A DNA stretch of 27,074 nucleotides, taken from contig JAUUSS010000018.1 of assembly GCA_030841765.1 (NCBI GenBank), forward strand, positions 1 through 27,074, written 5' to 3'. The first letter of the stretch is position 1, and every line of letters starts with the position of its first letter. The notes below the pieces were generated by a model. The model was not told the origin of the DNA, made no database searches, and saw only the letters and a list, made by a program, of their open reading frames with translations. Position numbers and translations under genes: made by a program. Origin of the DNA: Collinsella aerofaciens. GTDB lineage: Bacteria > Actinomycetota > Coriobacteriia > Coriobacteriales > Coriobacteriaceae. Positions 6,681 to 15,307 of this stretch are shown here, one piece after another.

Positions 6681-8102
6681 CTAGGCCATGAGCAGGCCGG
6701 TCTCCGCGACGTTCTTGTACCAGTACGCGCTCGCCTTGGGATAGCGCTTCTGGGTCTCAAAGTCGATGTAGAACAGGCCGTAACGTTTGTTATAGCCGTT
6801 GGTCCAGGAGAACTGGTCCTGCAGCGACCACACAAAGTAACCGTCGACGTTTACGCCGCCGTCGATTGCCTTGAGGACCCATGCGAGATGCTGACGCATA
6901 TAGTCGATGCGAGGGGCGTCGTCGATAAAGCCGTCCTCAAAGTCGTCCTTATAGCCCATGCCGTTCTCGGTGATGTATATCTTCTTGTAGTTGGGGTAAT
7001 CGTTCTTAATGCGGAGCAACAGGTCGTACAGGCCCTCGGGATAGATGATCCAGTCCCAATCGGTGGTGGGTACGCCTTCGCGCACGCATGACTCGCCCAC
7101 GCCCTTGAGGAACCAGCGAGAGGAGCCCTTGTCGCCGGTGCCATTGTGGTTGATGTCGTTTTCGCCCTCGGCGGCACGCAGGAACTGGCACTTGTAGGTG
7201 TTGACACCCAGGCAATCGTTGTAGGGGAGCGCGGCGGTCAGCGCGGCGATGTCCTCGTCGCGGACGTCAAGCTCGCCGCCGGCGATATGCGCCAGCTTGG
7301 TCGCGGCTTCCATGGTATCGGCTGCGTAATGGCCGCGGAAGGTGGCGTCGAGAACCCAGCGGTTGTTGATGACGTCGGCCATGCGGGCGGCCTCACAGTC
7401 GGCAGCACTGTTGGGATCGAGGGGATACTTGGGCTCCAGGTTCTGGACAATGCCGATCTCGCCCACAAAGCCGCCCTCGTGGAAGGCGACGACGGCCTTG
7501 GCATGGGCCACCATCATGTTGTGCATAAGCTGGAAGGCCTTGTCCAGGCGATACTTCTCGCCGTGCGGCCAGTTGCCGACGATAAAGCTGCCCTCGGCGG
7601 TCGCGGGAATCTCGTTAAAGGTAAACCAGTGCTTGACCTCGGTGAACTCGGCAAAGCAGAACTTGGCGTACTCGACAAAGGCGTCGATCGTCGAGCGCGT
7701 TAGGAAGCCCTCGCCGCCGTTCTGGTAAAAGGCCTCGGGCGTATCAAAGTGATCGAGCGTGACGTAGGGGATAACGCCGGCTTTATTGCAGGTGGCAAAG
7801 AGCTCGTGATAGAAGGCAACACCCTCGGGGTTGATCTCACCGGTGCCGTTGGGGAAGATACGGCTCCAAGCGATGGAGACACGGATACCGTTGATGCCGA
7901 AGCGCTGACACAGGTCGATATCGACCGGGTACTTGTTGTAGAAATCGCTTGCGGGGTCGGGGGAGAAGCGACCCTGAGCAGCCAGGAAATCGTCCCAGGG
8001 TACTTTGCCCTTGCCGTGCGTGCGGGTCTCGCCCTCAACCTGGTAGGCGGCGGTGGCGCCGCCGAACACAAAGCCGTCGGGGAACTGCATGGGATTGGTC
8101 AT
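6681..8102 (-). CDS. lacG: 6-phospho-beta-galactosidase (GH1), copy 1
   Basis: 473 residues, the usual LacG length. It begins FPDGFVFGGATAAYQVEG, the GH1 N-terminal signature. The acid/base Glu164 sits in FTFNEI and the nucleophile Glu379 in YITENG. The phosphate-binding motif FSWTNGYNKRYG carries Ser432, Lys439 and Tyr441. The Trp after this Ser is typical of galactoside-6-phosphate enzymes; 6-phospho-beta-glucosidases usually have Ala there. It hydrolyses imported lactose-6-phosphate or similar to galactose-6-phosphate in the cytoplasm. It is the second gene of a minus operon after EIICB copy 2 (75-bp gap with a hairpin), controlled from the divergent LacI promoter. A clear terminator follows. 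Confidence 0.92.
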   Translation of the reverse strand: MTNPMQFPDGFVFGGATAAYQVEGETRTHGKGKVPWDDFLAAQGRFSPDPASDFYNKYPVDIDLCQRFGINGIRVSIAWSRIFPNGTGEINPEGVAFYHELFATCNKAGVIPYVTLDHFDTPEAFYQNGGEGFLTRSTIDAFVEYAKFCFAEFTEVKHWFTFNEIPATAEGSFIVGNWPHGEKYRLDKAFQLMHNMMVAHAKAVVAFHEGGFVGEIGIVQNLEPKYPLDPNSAADCEAARMADVINNRWVLDATFRGHYAADTMEAATKLAHIAGGELDVRDEDIAALTAALPYNDCLGVNTYKCQFLRAAEGENDINHNGTGDKGSSRWFLKGVGESCVREGVPTTDWDWIIYPEGLYDLLLRIKNDYPNYKKIYITENGMGYKDDFEDGFIDDAPRIDYMRQHLAWVLKAIDGGVNVDGYFVWSLQDQFSWTNGYNKRYGLFYIDFETQKRYPKASAYWYKNVAETGLLMA

Positions 8103-8136
8103 GAGTCATCCTTTCTGTGGGATACGAATAGGGGGA

Positions 8137-8163
8137 GGTGCCCGAACTGGGGATCCGGGCACC
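8137..8163 (-). promoter_or_regulatory. Intercistronic hairpin between lacE copy 2 and lacG copy 1
   Basis: GGTGCCCG (8137-8144) and CGGGCACC (8156-8163) make an 8-bp GC stem with an 11-base loop and no T-tract on the minus strand. It probably stabilises or processes the polycistronic mRNA; it could also set lacE:lacG ratios. Similar hairpins separate the paired genes in the other two modules. Confidence 0.55.
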
Positions 8164-8177
8164 AACAGAGGGAGGAA

Positions 8178-9956
8178 CTAGTCGAGGTTCTCGCGGAGCC
8201 ACTTGATGGCGCCAGCGGGGTCGCGAGTAAGGTCGATATATTCCTTACCGCGCGGGGCGAGCAGCTTAATGCCCAGGCGATCGGTGTCGGCCTTCATGTC
8301 GTTGTAGTAGCTACGGACCTGCGGGGCAAGCACGATAACGTCGTACTGATCCATGATGGCAGTGTGCTGGCCATAGGCGCCTGCGGAGGAAGCGATGTTC
8401 TCTCCGGTCTGTGCGGCACCTTCCTTGATGGCGTTGGCAAGCATGGCAGAGGTGCCGGCGCCGGCGCACAGGACGAGGACCTTCAGGCCGTCGACATCCT
8501 TCTTAGCGGATGCGTCGGCGGCGGGCTCGGGCTGATCGGCGACAGGCTTGCTGTCGACGGCAGCGGCGGTCGGCTCGACGGCAGCGGCGGTCTGCTCGAT
8601 GGCGGGTGCAGAGGTGCTGGCGGCGATGGTGGCAGCACCATCGGACTCGAGACCCAGCTCGGCGGCGCGCTCGGCCTCCTGGTCGCAGAGCAGCTTATCG
8701 TATGCCTTCAAGAACGGCAGGTAGATGATGGCGTCCAGCAAGATGATGACCGCGACAAACACCAGGGCGATAAGCTGGAAGTTCGTGGTGATGAAGATGC
8801 CGATGGGGGCAGGGGTAGCCCAAGGCACCACGAAGGAGAAGCCGTTCATGCCCACGTTGTCGATAAAGAACTTGGCAACACTCACGTTGACGCAGCCAGC
8901 GGCAACAAAGGGGATGAGCATGTAGGGGTTAAGGATCATCGGCGCGCCAAAGAGCAGCGGCTCGTTGACAGCAAAGGCAACAGGAACAATCGAGGCCTTA
9001 CCGACGGCTTTGAGCTGCTTGGACTTCATAAAGAGAATCAGCAGAAGCGGCACGATGAACGTGGCGCCGGTGCCGCCGAACTCACCCACGAGCGACATGT
9101 TAAAGGTGAGGGAATGGGCGGGGTGACCACCGGCCAGCAGAACCTGCAGGTTCTCGGCCTGGTTGGCAAGACGGATGGGGTCGATGCCCGGCTGGACAAT
9201 CGAAGGACCGTGGACGCCGATGAACCAGAAGAACGCGGTGGCTGCTTGGATAAGGATAAGGCCAGGATAGGTTTCTGCAGCGGTAAAGAGCGGGGAGAGC
9301 AGTTTGATAAGCAGCTCGGAGAACGGAACGCCCATGAGGTTGCGCACGACGACATCGATGATGCCGCAGATGATGACGGCGCCACCGAAGGGGATGATGT
9401 CGCGGAAGTTCTGAGCGATGGCGCCCGGGACCTCCTTGGGCAGCTTAATGGTCAGATCGCGCGAGACGCAGAACTTATAAACCCACACGGTAATGAATGC
9501 GGCGATATAGGCCGAGAACAGACCGCGCGTACCCATGCTGGTGCAATCGAAGACAGAAAGCTCGGAGCCGTTGAACTTGGTGGTGAACTGCGTAACAGCG
9601 AGCAGCAGCATGCTGCACTGGGCGGCAACCATGGTGGAGCCGTCGTTGAGCACCTTGCCGGCGGGCATGCGACGGTTCATGGAAGCCGTGAAGTTCTTGG
9701 CGGTGGTGCCGGCAACCATGATGCCCATGACGCCCATGGTGAAGTTGTACAGCTTGTTGCACCAGTCGATGAGCGGCTGGGGCAGCGTGATGCCAACTAC
9801 GCCGGGAAGGGTGGCGATCAGCAGAAAGATCGAAGAGGTGAGGACAATGGGCATGCACCCAAGGAATCCGTCCTTGATGGCCTGGAGGTAGATGTTCCTC
9901 GAGATTTTCTCAAAGAACGGCTGATGCTTTTCGAGCATCTTTACGATGGCGTCCAT
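8178..9956 (-). CDS. lacE: PTS lactose-family EIICB permease (copy 2)
   Basis: 592 residues starting MDAIVKMLEKHQPFFEK, with AGGAGC upstream. The EIIC domain runs to about residue 430, with KLPKEVPGAIAQNFRDI and AVNEPLLFGAPMILNP. A flexible Ala/Pro-rich linker of about 60 residues, with a repeated EQTAAAVEPTAAAV pattern, joins it to EIIB-Lac. The phosphoacceptor is Cys497 in VLVLCAGAGTSA. It is first in the operon with lacG copy 1 and divergent from the LacI gene at 10233, whose palindromic operator lies in the shared promoter. It should transport and phosphorylate a beta-galactoside. No EIIA is fused or adjacent, so it must use one from elsewhere, most simply the lacF at 21471. Confidence 0.92.
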   Translation of the reverse strand: MDAIVKMLEKHQPFFEKISRNIYLQAIKDGFLGCMPIVLTSSIFLLIATLPGVVGITLPQPLIDWCNKLYNFTMGVMGIMVAGTTAKNFTASMNRRMPAGKVLNDGSTMVAAQCSMLLLAVTQFTTKFNGSELSVFDCTSMGTRGLFSAYIAAFITVWVYKFCVSRDLTIKLPKEVPGAIAQNFRDIIPFGGAVIICGIIDVVVRNLMGVPFSELLIKLLSPLFTAAETYPGLILIQAATAFFWFIGVHGPSIVQPGIDPIRLANQAENLQVLLAGGHPAHSLTFNMSLVGEFGGTGATFIVPLLLILFMKSKQLKAVGKASIVPVAFAVNEPLLFGAPMILNPYMLIPFVAAGCVNVSVAKFFIDNVGMNGFSFVVPWATPAPIGIFITTNFQLIALVFVAVIILLDAIIYLPFLKAYDKLLCDQEAERAAELGLESDGAATIAASTSAPAIEQTAAAVEPTAAAVDSKPVADQPEPAADASAKKDVDGLKVLVLCAGAGTSAMLANAIKEGAAQTGENIASSAGAYGQHTAIMDQYDVIVLAPQVRSYYNDMKADTDRLGIKLLAPRGKEYIDLTRDPAGAIKWLRENLD

Positions 9957-10033
9957 AGAGCTCCTTTGCTACTTGATGCGCGATGCATGTGGATGGAACT
10001 GGTCGTCGATGGATGGTCAGGACTGCCCGGAAA

Positions 10034-10100
10034 CCTTCCTGCTTAAGGAAGGCATTAACGAAATGACAACGTTGTCATTTCGTTAATGACAACGTAAGAC
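10034..10100. promoter_or_regulatory. Module A operator: 36-bp perfect palindrome plus adjacent hairpin
   Basis: Positions 10053-10088 are a perfect palindrome centred between 10070 and 10071 (left arm after the first base: ATTAACGAAATGACAAC). Its core TGACAACGTTGTCA (10064-10077) is a classic LacI-family operator with a central CG. A further half-site, TGACAACGT, follows at 10087-10095. A possible lacI promoter overlaps it, with TTGTCA at 10072-10077 and TAAGAC at 10095-10100, which would give autoregulation. On the lacE side a 7-bp hairpin (CCTTCCT/AGGAAGG, 10034-10052) abuts the palindrome. Confidence 0.75.
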
Positions 10101-10129
10101 ATTTTTGGAAGAGCAACAAGGATTTACAG

Positions 10130-10138
10130 GTGAACGGT
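10130..10138 (+). promoter_or_regulatory. GTGAACGGT motif, module A
   Basis: An exact copy of the 9-mer found in the other lac promoters, 42 bp downstream of the LacI palindrome and about 95 bp before the lacI start. The regulator is unknown. Confidence 0.45.
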
Positions 10139-10232
10139 CGATATCGTCCGATAAACGGCTGATTTACCAGTCAGGCAGGTAGTGTATGCTAGAACGCAAA
10201 AAACAAGCGATAGAGAACCGAGTGGAGAAGCA

Positions 10233-11243
10233 GTGGCAACGATGGACAAGAAAAATGTCTCAATGAATGATGTGGCAGTTGCCGCGGGCGTTTCTCTCAA
10301 GACGGTTTCGCGTGTGATCAACGAGCCCAATAGCGTGCGAGAGTCGACACGCGATAAGGTCCATTCGGCCATGGAGGCGCTCGGGTTTCGAACCAACTTT
10401 GCCGCGCGTTCGCTCAAGTTGGGCCGTTACGGGTGCATCGGCGTGGTGCTGTTCCACTTATCGGGCGGTGCCGTGGACATGATTGACGGTATCGCCGATG
10501 CCGCCGAAGAACGCGGCTTTGCGCTCACGATGATTAAGAAGTGCTCAGGGGAGAAGATGACCCTTGCCGATGCGGCGCGCAGGATGTCGCAGCTGCCTGT
10601 TGATGGCATGATTTTCAACCTGCGTCAGATGGTCGATGACTTTGATACTTTTGAGGCGCCGAAAGACCTCAAGACGGTGATTATTACGCCGATGGAGCAT
10701 CCTACCTGCTCCACCGTCAGTGACGACCAAGAGGGCGGCGCTCGTATGGCGTGCGAGTACTTCTTGAATCGCGGGCACAAGAACGTGTACTTCGTCTCTG
10801 GTAAGGATGAGTCGCTGTCGAGCCAGTGCCGTATGAAAGGTTGGCGTGCGGCGCTCGAGGCGCGTGGCATTGAGCCGCCCGAGCCTCTGCAAGGCGATTG
10901 GAATGCGGATAGTGGCTATGCCGCGGGCCTTGTGCTTGCCGATAAGCCCGATTGCACGGCGGTCCTCGCTGCTAACGACTGCATGGCAAACGGCGTGATG
11001 ATGGCTCTACGTGACAAAGGGCTCAGTGTGCCCGACGACGTGTCCGTGATCGGCTTTGATGACGAGCTTTACAAGACGATTCCCAACTCGATTCTGACGT
11101 CGGTGAAGTTCCGTCACCGCGAGCTGGGCGTCCGTGCGCTTAACGAGGTCGTCGCAGTTCTGGAAGCCCCGAGCTCCAGAAGCCGTACGCTCGTCTCGGG
11201 CGTGTTGGTCGAGCGTTCCAGCGTGAAGGACCTGCGGGCGTAG
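10233..11243 (+). CDS. LacI-family transcriptional regulator, module A
   Basis: 336 residues from GTG 10233, which has GGAG at a good 5-base distance; ATG 10242, three codons later, is the alternative. The N-terminal LacI helix-turn-helix reads VSMNDVAVAAGVSLKTVSRVIN, with the hinge region GFRTNFAARSLKLG. The periplasmic-binding-like effector domain follows, including ILAANDCMANGVMMAL-type motifs (here VLAANDCMA) and VPDDVSVIGFDDE. It should repress the divergent lacE-lacG pair through the palindrome at 10053-10088 until an inducer, presumably a galactoside or its phosphate, binds. Recognition-helix residues equivalent to E. coli LacI Tyr17-Gln18 are Leu-Lys here, different from the other two LacI proteins in the window. 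Confidence 0.9.
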   Translation: MATMDKKNVSMNDVAVAAGVSLKTVSRVINEPNSVRESTRDKVHSAMEALGFRTNFAARSLKLGRYGCIGVVLFHLSGGAVDMIDGIADAAEERGFALTMIKKCSGEKMTLADAARRMSQLPVDGMIFNLRQMVDDFDTFEAPKDLKTVIITPMEHPTCSTVSDDQEGGARMACEYFLNRGHKNVYFVSGKDESLSSQCRMKGWRAALEARGIEPPEPLQGDWNADSGYAAGLVLADKPDCTAVLAANDCMANGVMMALRDKGLSVPDDVSVIGFDDELYKTIPNSILTSVKFRHRELGVRALNEVVAVLEAPSSRSRTLVSGVLVERSSVKDLRA

Positions 11244-11260
11244 ACTTGCTCAGCCTGTTC

Positions 11261-11477
11261 ATCTTAATCTGTAACAGGTAGGGCCGAAAATCTCAGCTAG
11301 ATGTTACAGATTTAGACAATTCGGTCCGGTATATTCCGTTTGTCTCGATCTGTAACGTCTAAGCGGTCAAAAGTGGTCTACATGTTACAGATTGAGATTT
11401 TCGGCTTGGCCTGTGCGTTCATCTCGATCTGTAACAGCTAGGACCGAAAAACTCGGCTAGATGTTACAGATTGAGAT
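11261..11477. repeat. Palindromic repeat array 3 (three 57-bp units)
   Basis: Units at 11261-11317, 11342-11398 and 11421-11477, spaced 81 and 79 bp. All keep the CTGTAAC/GTTACAG core. Loop types alternate (GGCCGAAAA, then AGCGGTCAAAA, then GGACCGAAAA). The array begins 18 bp after the module A lacI stop codon and sits between convergent module A and module B transcripts. Confidence 0.92.
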
Positions 11478-11503
11478 GAACAGGAGGACGGGTGCGGTCT
11501 AAA

Positions 11504-11542
11504 CAAAATGGCCCGCGCATCACACATCGATGCACGGGCCAT
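11504..11542 (-). terminator. Rho-independent terminator of module B
   Basis: ATGGCCCG-c-GCATC (11508-11521) pairs with GATGC-a-CGGGCCAT (11528-11542) with one mismatch. On the minus strand the stem is followed by a T-run interrupted by one G (AAACAAAA in plus orientation, 11501-11508). It lies about 35 bp after the stop of EIICB copy 3. Confidence 0.8.
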
Positions 11543-11576
11543 TAATTGTCTGCAAGCGGCAGGTGGTGTCAGCGTC

Positions 11577-13338
11577 TTATGCCTCGAGGTTTTCCTCGAT
11601 CCAGGCGACGGCGCCCTTGGGATCCTTAGTGAGGTCGATGTACTGTTTGCCCTTGGGCGACAGCAGCGTGATGCCCAGGCGGTCGGTGTCGGCCTTCATC
11701 TCGTTGTAATAGGTGCGAACCTGCGGAGCCAGGACGATGACGTTGTACTGGTCCATGATGGCGTAGTGGCTGCCGTAGGCACCGGCGTTGGCGGTAATGT
11801 CGATGCCCAGCTCGTCGGCGCCTTCCTTAAGCGCGTTGGCGAGCAGTGCAGAGGTGCCGGCGCCAGCGCACAGAACCAGAACCCTCAGATCCTTGCCCTT
11901 AAGGGCGGACGGAGCTGCGGAGGCCTCAGTGGCAGAAGCGGTCTCGACAACAGGAGCCTCAACGGCGGGGGCGGCAGCGGTCTTGACGGCCTTGGTCTCC
12001 TCGGCCTCTTCTTCGGCCAGGGTCTCGGCCTCCTGCTTGCACAGGACGTTGTCGTAGGCCTTGCAGAACGGGTAGTAGATCAAGAAGTCAACGACCAGCA
12101 GGACGACAACCAGGACCAGAGAGATCGGCTGGAAGTTGGTGTCGATGAAGGTGCCGATCGGTCCGGGGAGTGCCCACGGCATGGCATAGATAAAGCCGTT
12201 CATGCCCAAAAAGTCGATGAAGAACTTACCAATGAGGACGTTGGCCACGGGGGCAAACAGGAACGGGATCAGGAAGTACGGGGTTGAGGATGATGGGCGC
12301 GGCGAACAGCAGCGGCTCGTTGACGGCGAACATCACGGGCACGACAGAGGCTTTGCCGACGGCCTTGAGCTGCTTGGAGCGCATAAAGAGCAGGAAGATG
12401 ATCGGGACAATGAACGTGGCGCCGGTGCCGCCGAGTTCGCCGATGTAGTTACCGAAGTTTTCGGTCAGGGCGAGGGCGGGGTGACCGCCGGCCTGCAGCG
12501 TGGCGAGGTTGGTGGTGATGTTGCCAAACAGCGCGGCGTTGAGGGCAGGCTTAACGACCGAGGGGCCGTGGATGCCCATGAACCAGAACAGCGGGATCAT
12601 GAACCAGATGAGGGCGAGGCCGGCGTAGGAATCGGCAGCGGCGAACAGCGGGCTCACCAGCGTGGAGATGACGTTGGCAAACGGGACGGCCAAGCAGGTG
12701 CGGCAGATAACGTCGATGACGGCGACAAACAGGATGGAGAAGCTGAAGGCGAAGATGTCGCGGAAGTTCTGGGCGATGGCGCCGGGGACTTCTTTGGGCA
12801 GCTTGATGGTGATGTCTCGCTTAATGCAGAAGGCATAGATGTTGACCGTGGCAAATGCGGCGACAAAGGAGCTCAGCAGGCCCTTGGTGCCCATGTTGTC
12901 GGTAAAGAACACCGAGACATCGGCGCCGTCGATCTTGGCACTCGTCTGGGTAACGGCCAAGATGAGCATAGCGCACATGGCGGCGACCATGGTGCTCGTG
13001 GCGTTGATGGCCTTGCCGGCAGGCATGCGGCGGTTCTTGGAGCCGGTCAGCGCGCTTGCGGTGGTGCCGGCGACCATGATGCCCACGACGCCCATCGTGA
13101 AGTTGTAAACCTTGTTGCAGAAGTTCACGACGTCGACGTTCCACCAGTCGGGCAGCGTAAAGCCGCCGACCGTGGCGACAACGCCCGGCAGGGTCGAAAT
13201 AAGCAGGAAGACAGAAGAAGACAGGATGATGGGCATTGCTGCCAAAAAGCCGTCTTTAATGGCCTGAAGGTAGATGTTCTTAGAGACCTTGTCGAAGTAC
13301 GGCTGACCTTTCTCCAAGAACTTAACGATCGATTCCAT
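11577..13338 (-). pseudogene. lacE: PTS lactose-family EIICB permease (copy 3), frameshifted
   Basis: Two overlapping minus frames make one LacE. The first (from 13338) runs MESIVKFLEKGQPYFDK... to FAAPIILNP and then goes out of frame. The second resumes at ANVLIGKFFIDFLGMNG and continues through the linker to EIIB-Lac with VLVLCAGAGTSA. Removing one base from the G4 run at 12280-12283 restores ILNPYFLIPFLFAPVANVLIG, which matches the other copies. The repaired protein would be 586 residues with its active Cys near 490. As read, the product ends in EIIC and lacks EIIB, so this copy is inactive unless the extra base is a sequencing error or phase-variable. It is second in the operon after lacG copy 2, the reverse order of modules A and C. 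Confidence 0.88.
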
Positions 13339-13452
13339 AGTTCACGCTCCTCTTTGCATGAAATCTTAATGGCATGGACGTTGAAAACCTATATGGTCTC
13401 CCGCTTGCTAAAAGCCCGGGTGCAGGCGGGGTCGGTCCCAGGGGGAGAGAGG

Positions 13453-13489
13453 GGAGCGGCTGGGTTTGTATCGCATAGGGCCGCTCCCT
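13453..13489 (-). promoter_or_regulatory. Intercistronic hairpin between lacG copy 2 and lacE copy 3
   Basis: GGGAGCGGC (13453-13461) and GCCGCTCCC (13481-13489) form a 9-bp stem with a 19-base loop; flanking GAGA/TCTC may extend it across a bulge. No T-tract follows. It lies in the 176-bp gap between the two genes, which holds no other gene. Confidence 0.55.
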
Positions 13490-13514
13490 TCTCGGGGGAA
13501 AGCGAGGCGATGCG

Positions 13515-14957
13515 CTACTGCGCGTCCGCCATAGTGTCGGCGAGCTCCTTGTACCAGAGTGCCGACTGCTTGATGTAGCGTTTTTGCGTGTCGAAGTCGA
13601 TGTAGAACAGGCCGTAGCGCTTGTTATAGCCATTGGCCCACGAGAACTGGTCCTGCAGGCTCCAGATAAAGTAGCCCTGGACGTCGACGCCCTCGGCGCG
13701 CGCCTGGAGCACCTTCTCCATGTGCTGGTCGACAAAGTCGATGCGCTCGGGATCGGCGACGATGCCGTTTGCGTCGGGCTCGGGGTCCTTGTGGCCCAGG
13801 CCGTTTTCGGTGATATAGATGACGGGGAGGTTGGGATAGGTGGCGCTGATGTGCTTGAGCGTGTCGTAGAGGCCTTGCGGGTAGATGAACCAATCCCAGT
13901 CGGTGGTGGGGATACCCGGCATATCGACCTGCTGCCCGACGCCCTTAAACTTAAAGCACGAGGTGCCCTTGTCTCCGGTGCCGTTAAAGCTGTTGGTTGA
14001 CTCGCCATCGTAGGCGGCGATAAACGCCGACTGATAGTAGTTGAGGCCGAACATATCGTTGCGGGGCGCCGCCTTGGCAAGCTCCTCCATGTCGCTGTCC
14101 TCAACCGTAAGTGTGGCGTTGTTGGCACGCAGAATCTCGTTGATGAGTGAGAGGGTGCGCGCGGAGTAGTGACCCAGGAAGGCGCCGTCCATGATGAAGT
14201 CGGTGTAGAAGGCGTTGTACAGGTCGGCGGCGTGCTGGTCGGCGGGCGAGTCGGTGGCAGGATATGCCGGCGTCAGGACGTTGACCATGCCAATGCGTCC
14301 GCCCAGGTGCTCGGTCTCGTCAAGATCCTTATACAGGTTGACGGCGCGGGCGTGGGCAACGAGCTCGTTGTGCTGGCTCTGGATGCCGCTCGTCACATCA
14401 AAGTGATGGTTGGGCGGGAAGTTGCCTTGGATGTATTGGGAGTGCGAGAGGCTGATGAGCTCGTTGATGGTGAACCAATTCTTGACCTCGCGGAACTCGC
14501 GGAAGCAGAACTCGGCATAGCGCACATAGGCGTCGACGGTCTTGCGGTTGAGCCAGTCGCCCTGGTTGAACAGGGCGGCGGGGGAGTCAAAGTGATGCAG
14601 GGACACATAGGGCTCGACGCCATACTTTTTGCAGCAGGCGAACAGCTCGTGGTAGTGCTTAACGCCCTCGGAGAGGGGCTCGGCATCGTCGCCGTTGGGG
14701 AAGATGCGGGTCCAGGCGATGGACACACGAATGGCGTTGAGTCCATGCTCGGCAGAAAGGCGGATATCCTCCTCGTAGCGGTTGTAGAAATCACTGGCCG
14801 GGTCGGGCAAAAAGCGACCCTGGGCGACAAGGTAATCGTCCCACATGGTCTTACCCTTGCCTGCCACCTTCGTGGAACCTTCCGTTTGGTACGCGGCGGT
14901 TGCGGCGCCCCAAACAAAGCCCTTCGGCAGCTGCTGTACGCGGTTTAGCAAAGACAT
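13515..14957 (-). CDS. lacG: 6-phospho-beta-galactosidase-like GH1 enzyme, copy 2 (divergent)
   Basis: 480 residues from ATG 14957, which has GAGAGGG nine bases upstream; ATG 14963 would add two residues but sits too close to it. GH1 features are present: PKGFVWGAATAAYQTEG, acid/base Glu in FTINEL, nucleophile in YITENGLG and the phosphate loop FSWANGYNKRYG with the LacG-type Trp. It differs visibly from copies 1 and 3: TINEL for TFNEI, QGNFPPNHHF around the substrate loop, MPGIPTTDWDWFIYPQGLYD, and several insertions. Its aglycone may therefore differ, for example another galactoside of host or dietary glycans, though this is inference. It is first in module B, divergent from the LacI gene at 15308, with three matching operators between them. 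Confidence 0.88.
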   Translation of the reverse strand: MSLLNRVQQLPKGFVWGAATAAYQTEGSTKVAGKGKTMWDDYLVAQGRFLPDPASDFYNRYEEDIRLSAEHGLNAIRVSIAWTRIFPNGDDAEPLSEGVKHYHELFACCKKYGVEPYVSLHHFDSPAALFNQGDWLNRKTVDAYVRYAEFCFREFREVKNWFTINELISLSHSQYIQGNFPPNHHFDVTSGIQSQHNELVAHARAVNLYKDLDETEHLGGRIGMVNVLTPAYPATDSPADQHAADLYNAFYTDFIMDGAFLGHYSARTLSLINEILRANNATLTVEDSDMEELAKAAPRNDMFGLNYYQSAFIAAYDGESTNSFNGTGDKGTSCFKFKGVGQQVDMPGIPTTDWDWFIYPQGLYDTLKHISATYPNLPVIYITENGLGHKDPEPDANGIVADPERIDFVDQHMEKVLQARAEGVDVQGYFIWSLQDQFSWANGYNKRYGLFYIDFDTQKRYIKQSALWYKELADTMADAQ

Positions 14958-15077
14958 ATGCATACACCCTCTCGTCTCGCTGTTCGATATTGTGCGTTTG
15001 CGCTCAGGAGGCTCCCTGGTTAGCGTTCAGCGGTGAAAAAGCCCGATAAACACTATCTTAAAATGATTAGAACCAAA

Positions 15078-15115
15078 ATGAGCACGTGAACATTTGACAA
15101 TGAGCACGTTAACAT
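15078..15115. promoter_or_regulatory. Module B operators O1 and O2
   Basis: ATGAGCACGTGAACAT (15078-15093) and ATGAGCACGTTAACAT (15100-15115) are direct repeats exactly 22 bp apart, two helical turns, on the lacG side of the divergent promoter. They are imperfect LacI-family palindromes with a central ACGT. They almost match O3 at 15232. Confidence 0.75.
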
Positions 15116-15155
15116 CCGGCTGGGATGTATAGAAACAAAACAACTTCAAACAGCC

Positions 15156-15164
15156 GCGAACGGT
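15156..15164 (+). promoter_or_regulatory. GTGAACGGT-like motif, module B
   Basis: GCGAACGGT, one mismatch from the 9-mer, followed by TGTATTTGTTCGG. The lacA promoter has the related arrangement GAACGGT-ATTTGTTC, which suggests the two share a regulator. Confidence 0.4.
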
Positions 15165-15231
15165 TGTATTTGTTCGGTAAGCGGTTTTGATTGACAGAAG
15201 TTTTCATGTTGTGGTATATGGCTCGGGTATC

Positions 15232-15247
15232 ATGAGCACGTTATCAA
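15232..15247. promoter_or_regulatory. Module B operator O3 near lacI
   Basis: ATGAGCACGTTATCAA shares its first 12 bases with O2 and lies about 60-75 bp before the lacI start. Its 132-bp distance from O2 could allow a repression loop, and its position suggests autoregulation. Confidence 0.65.
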
Positions 15248-15307
15248 TGTATGTACGATGCGCCATGGGCGCGGGGAATAGTTGGGAAGCAGGTTAGCGT
15301 GGAAGGC

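Noticed and set aside
7749..10046. Long plus-strand open frame of 765 codons
   Set aside because: It lies antisense to lacG and EIICB copy 2, has low-complexity Gly/Asp/Glu-rich composition typical of a GC-rich shadow frame, and the minus genes are clear family members.
12202..13578. Plus-strand open frame of 458 codons crossing EIICB copy 3
   Set aside because: Antisense shadow; the opposite strand encodes a clear EIICB apart from one frameshift.
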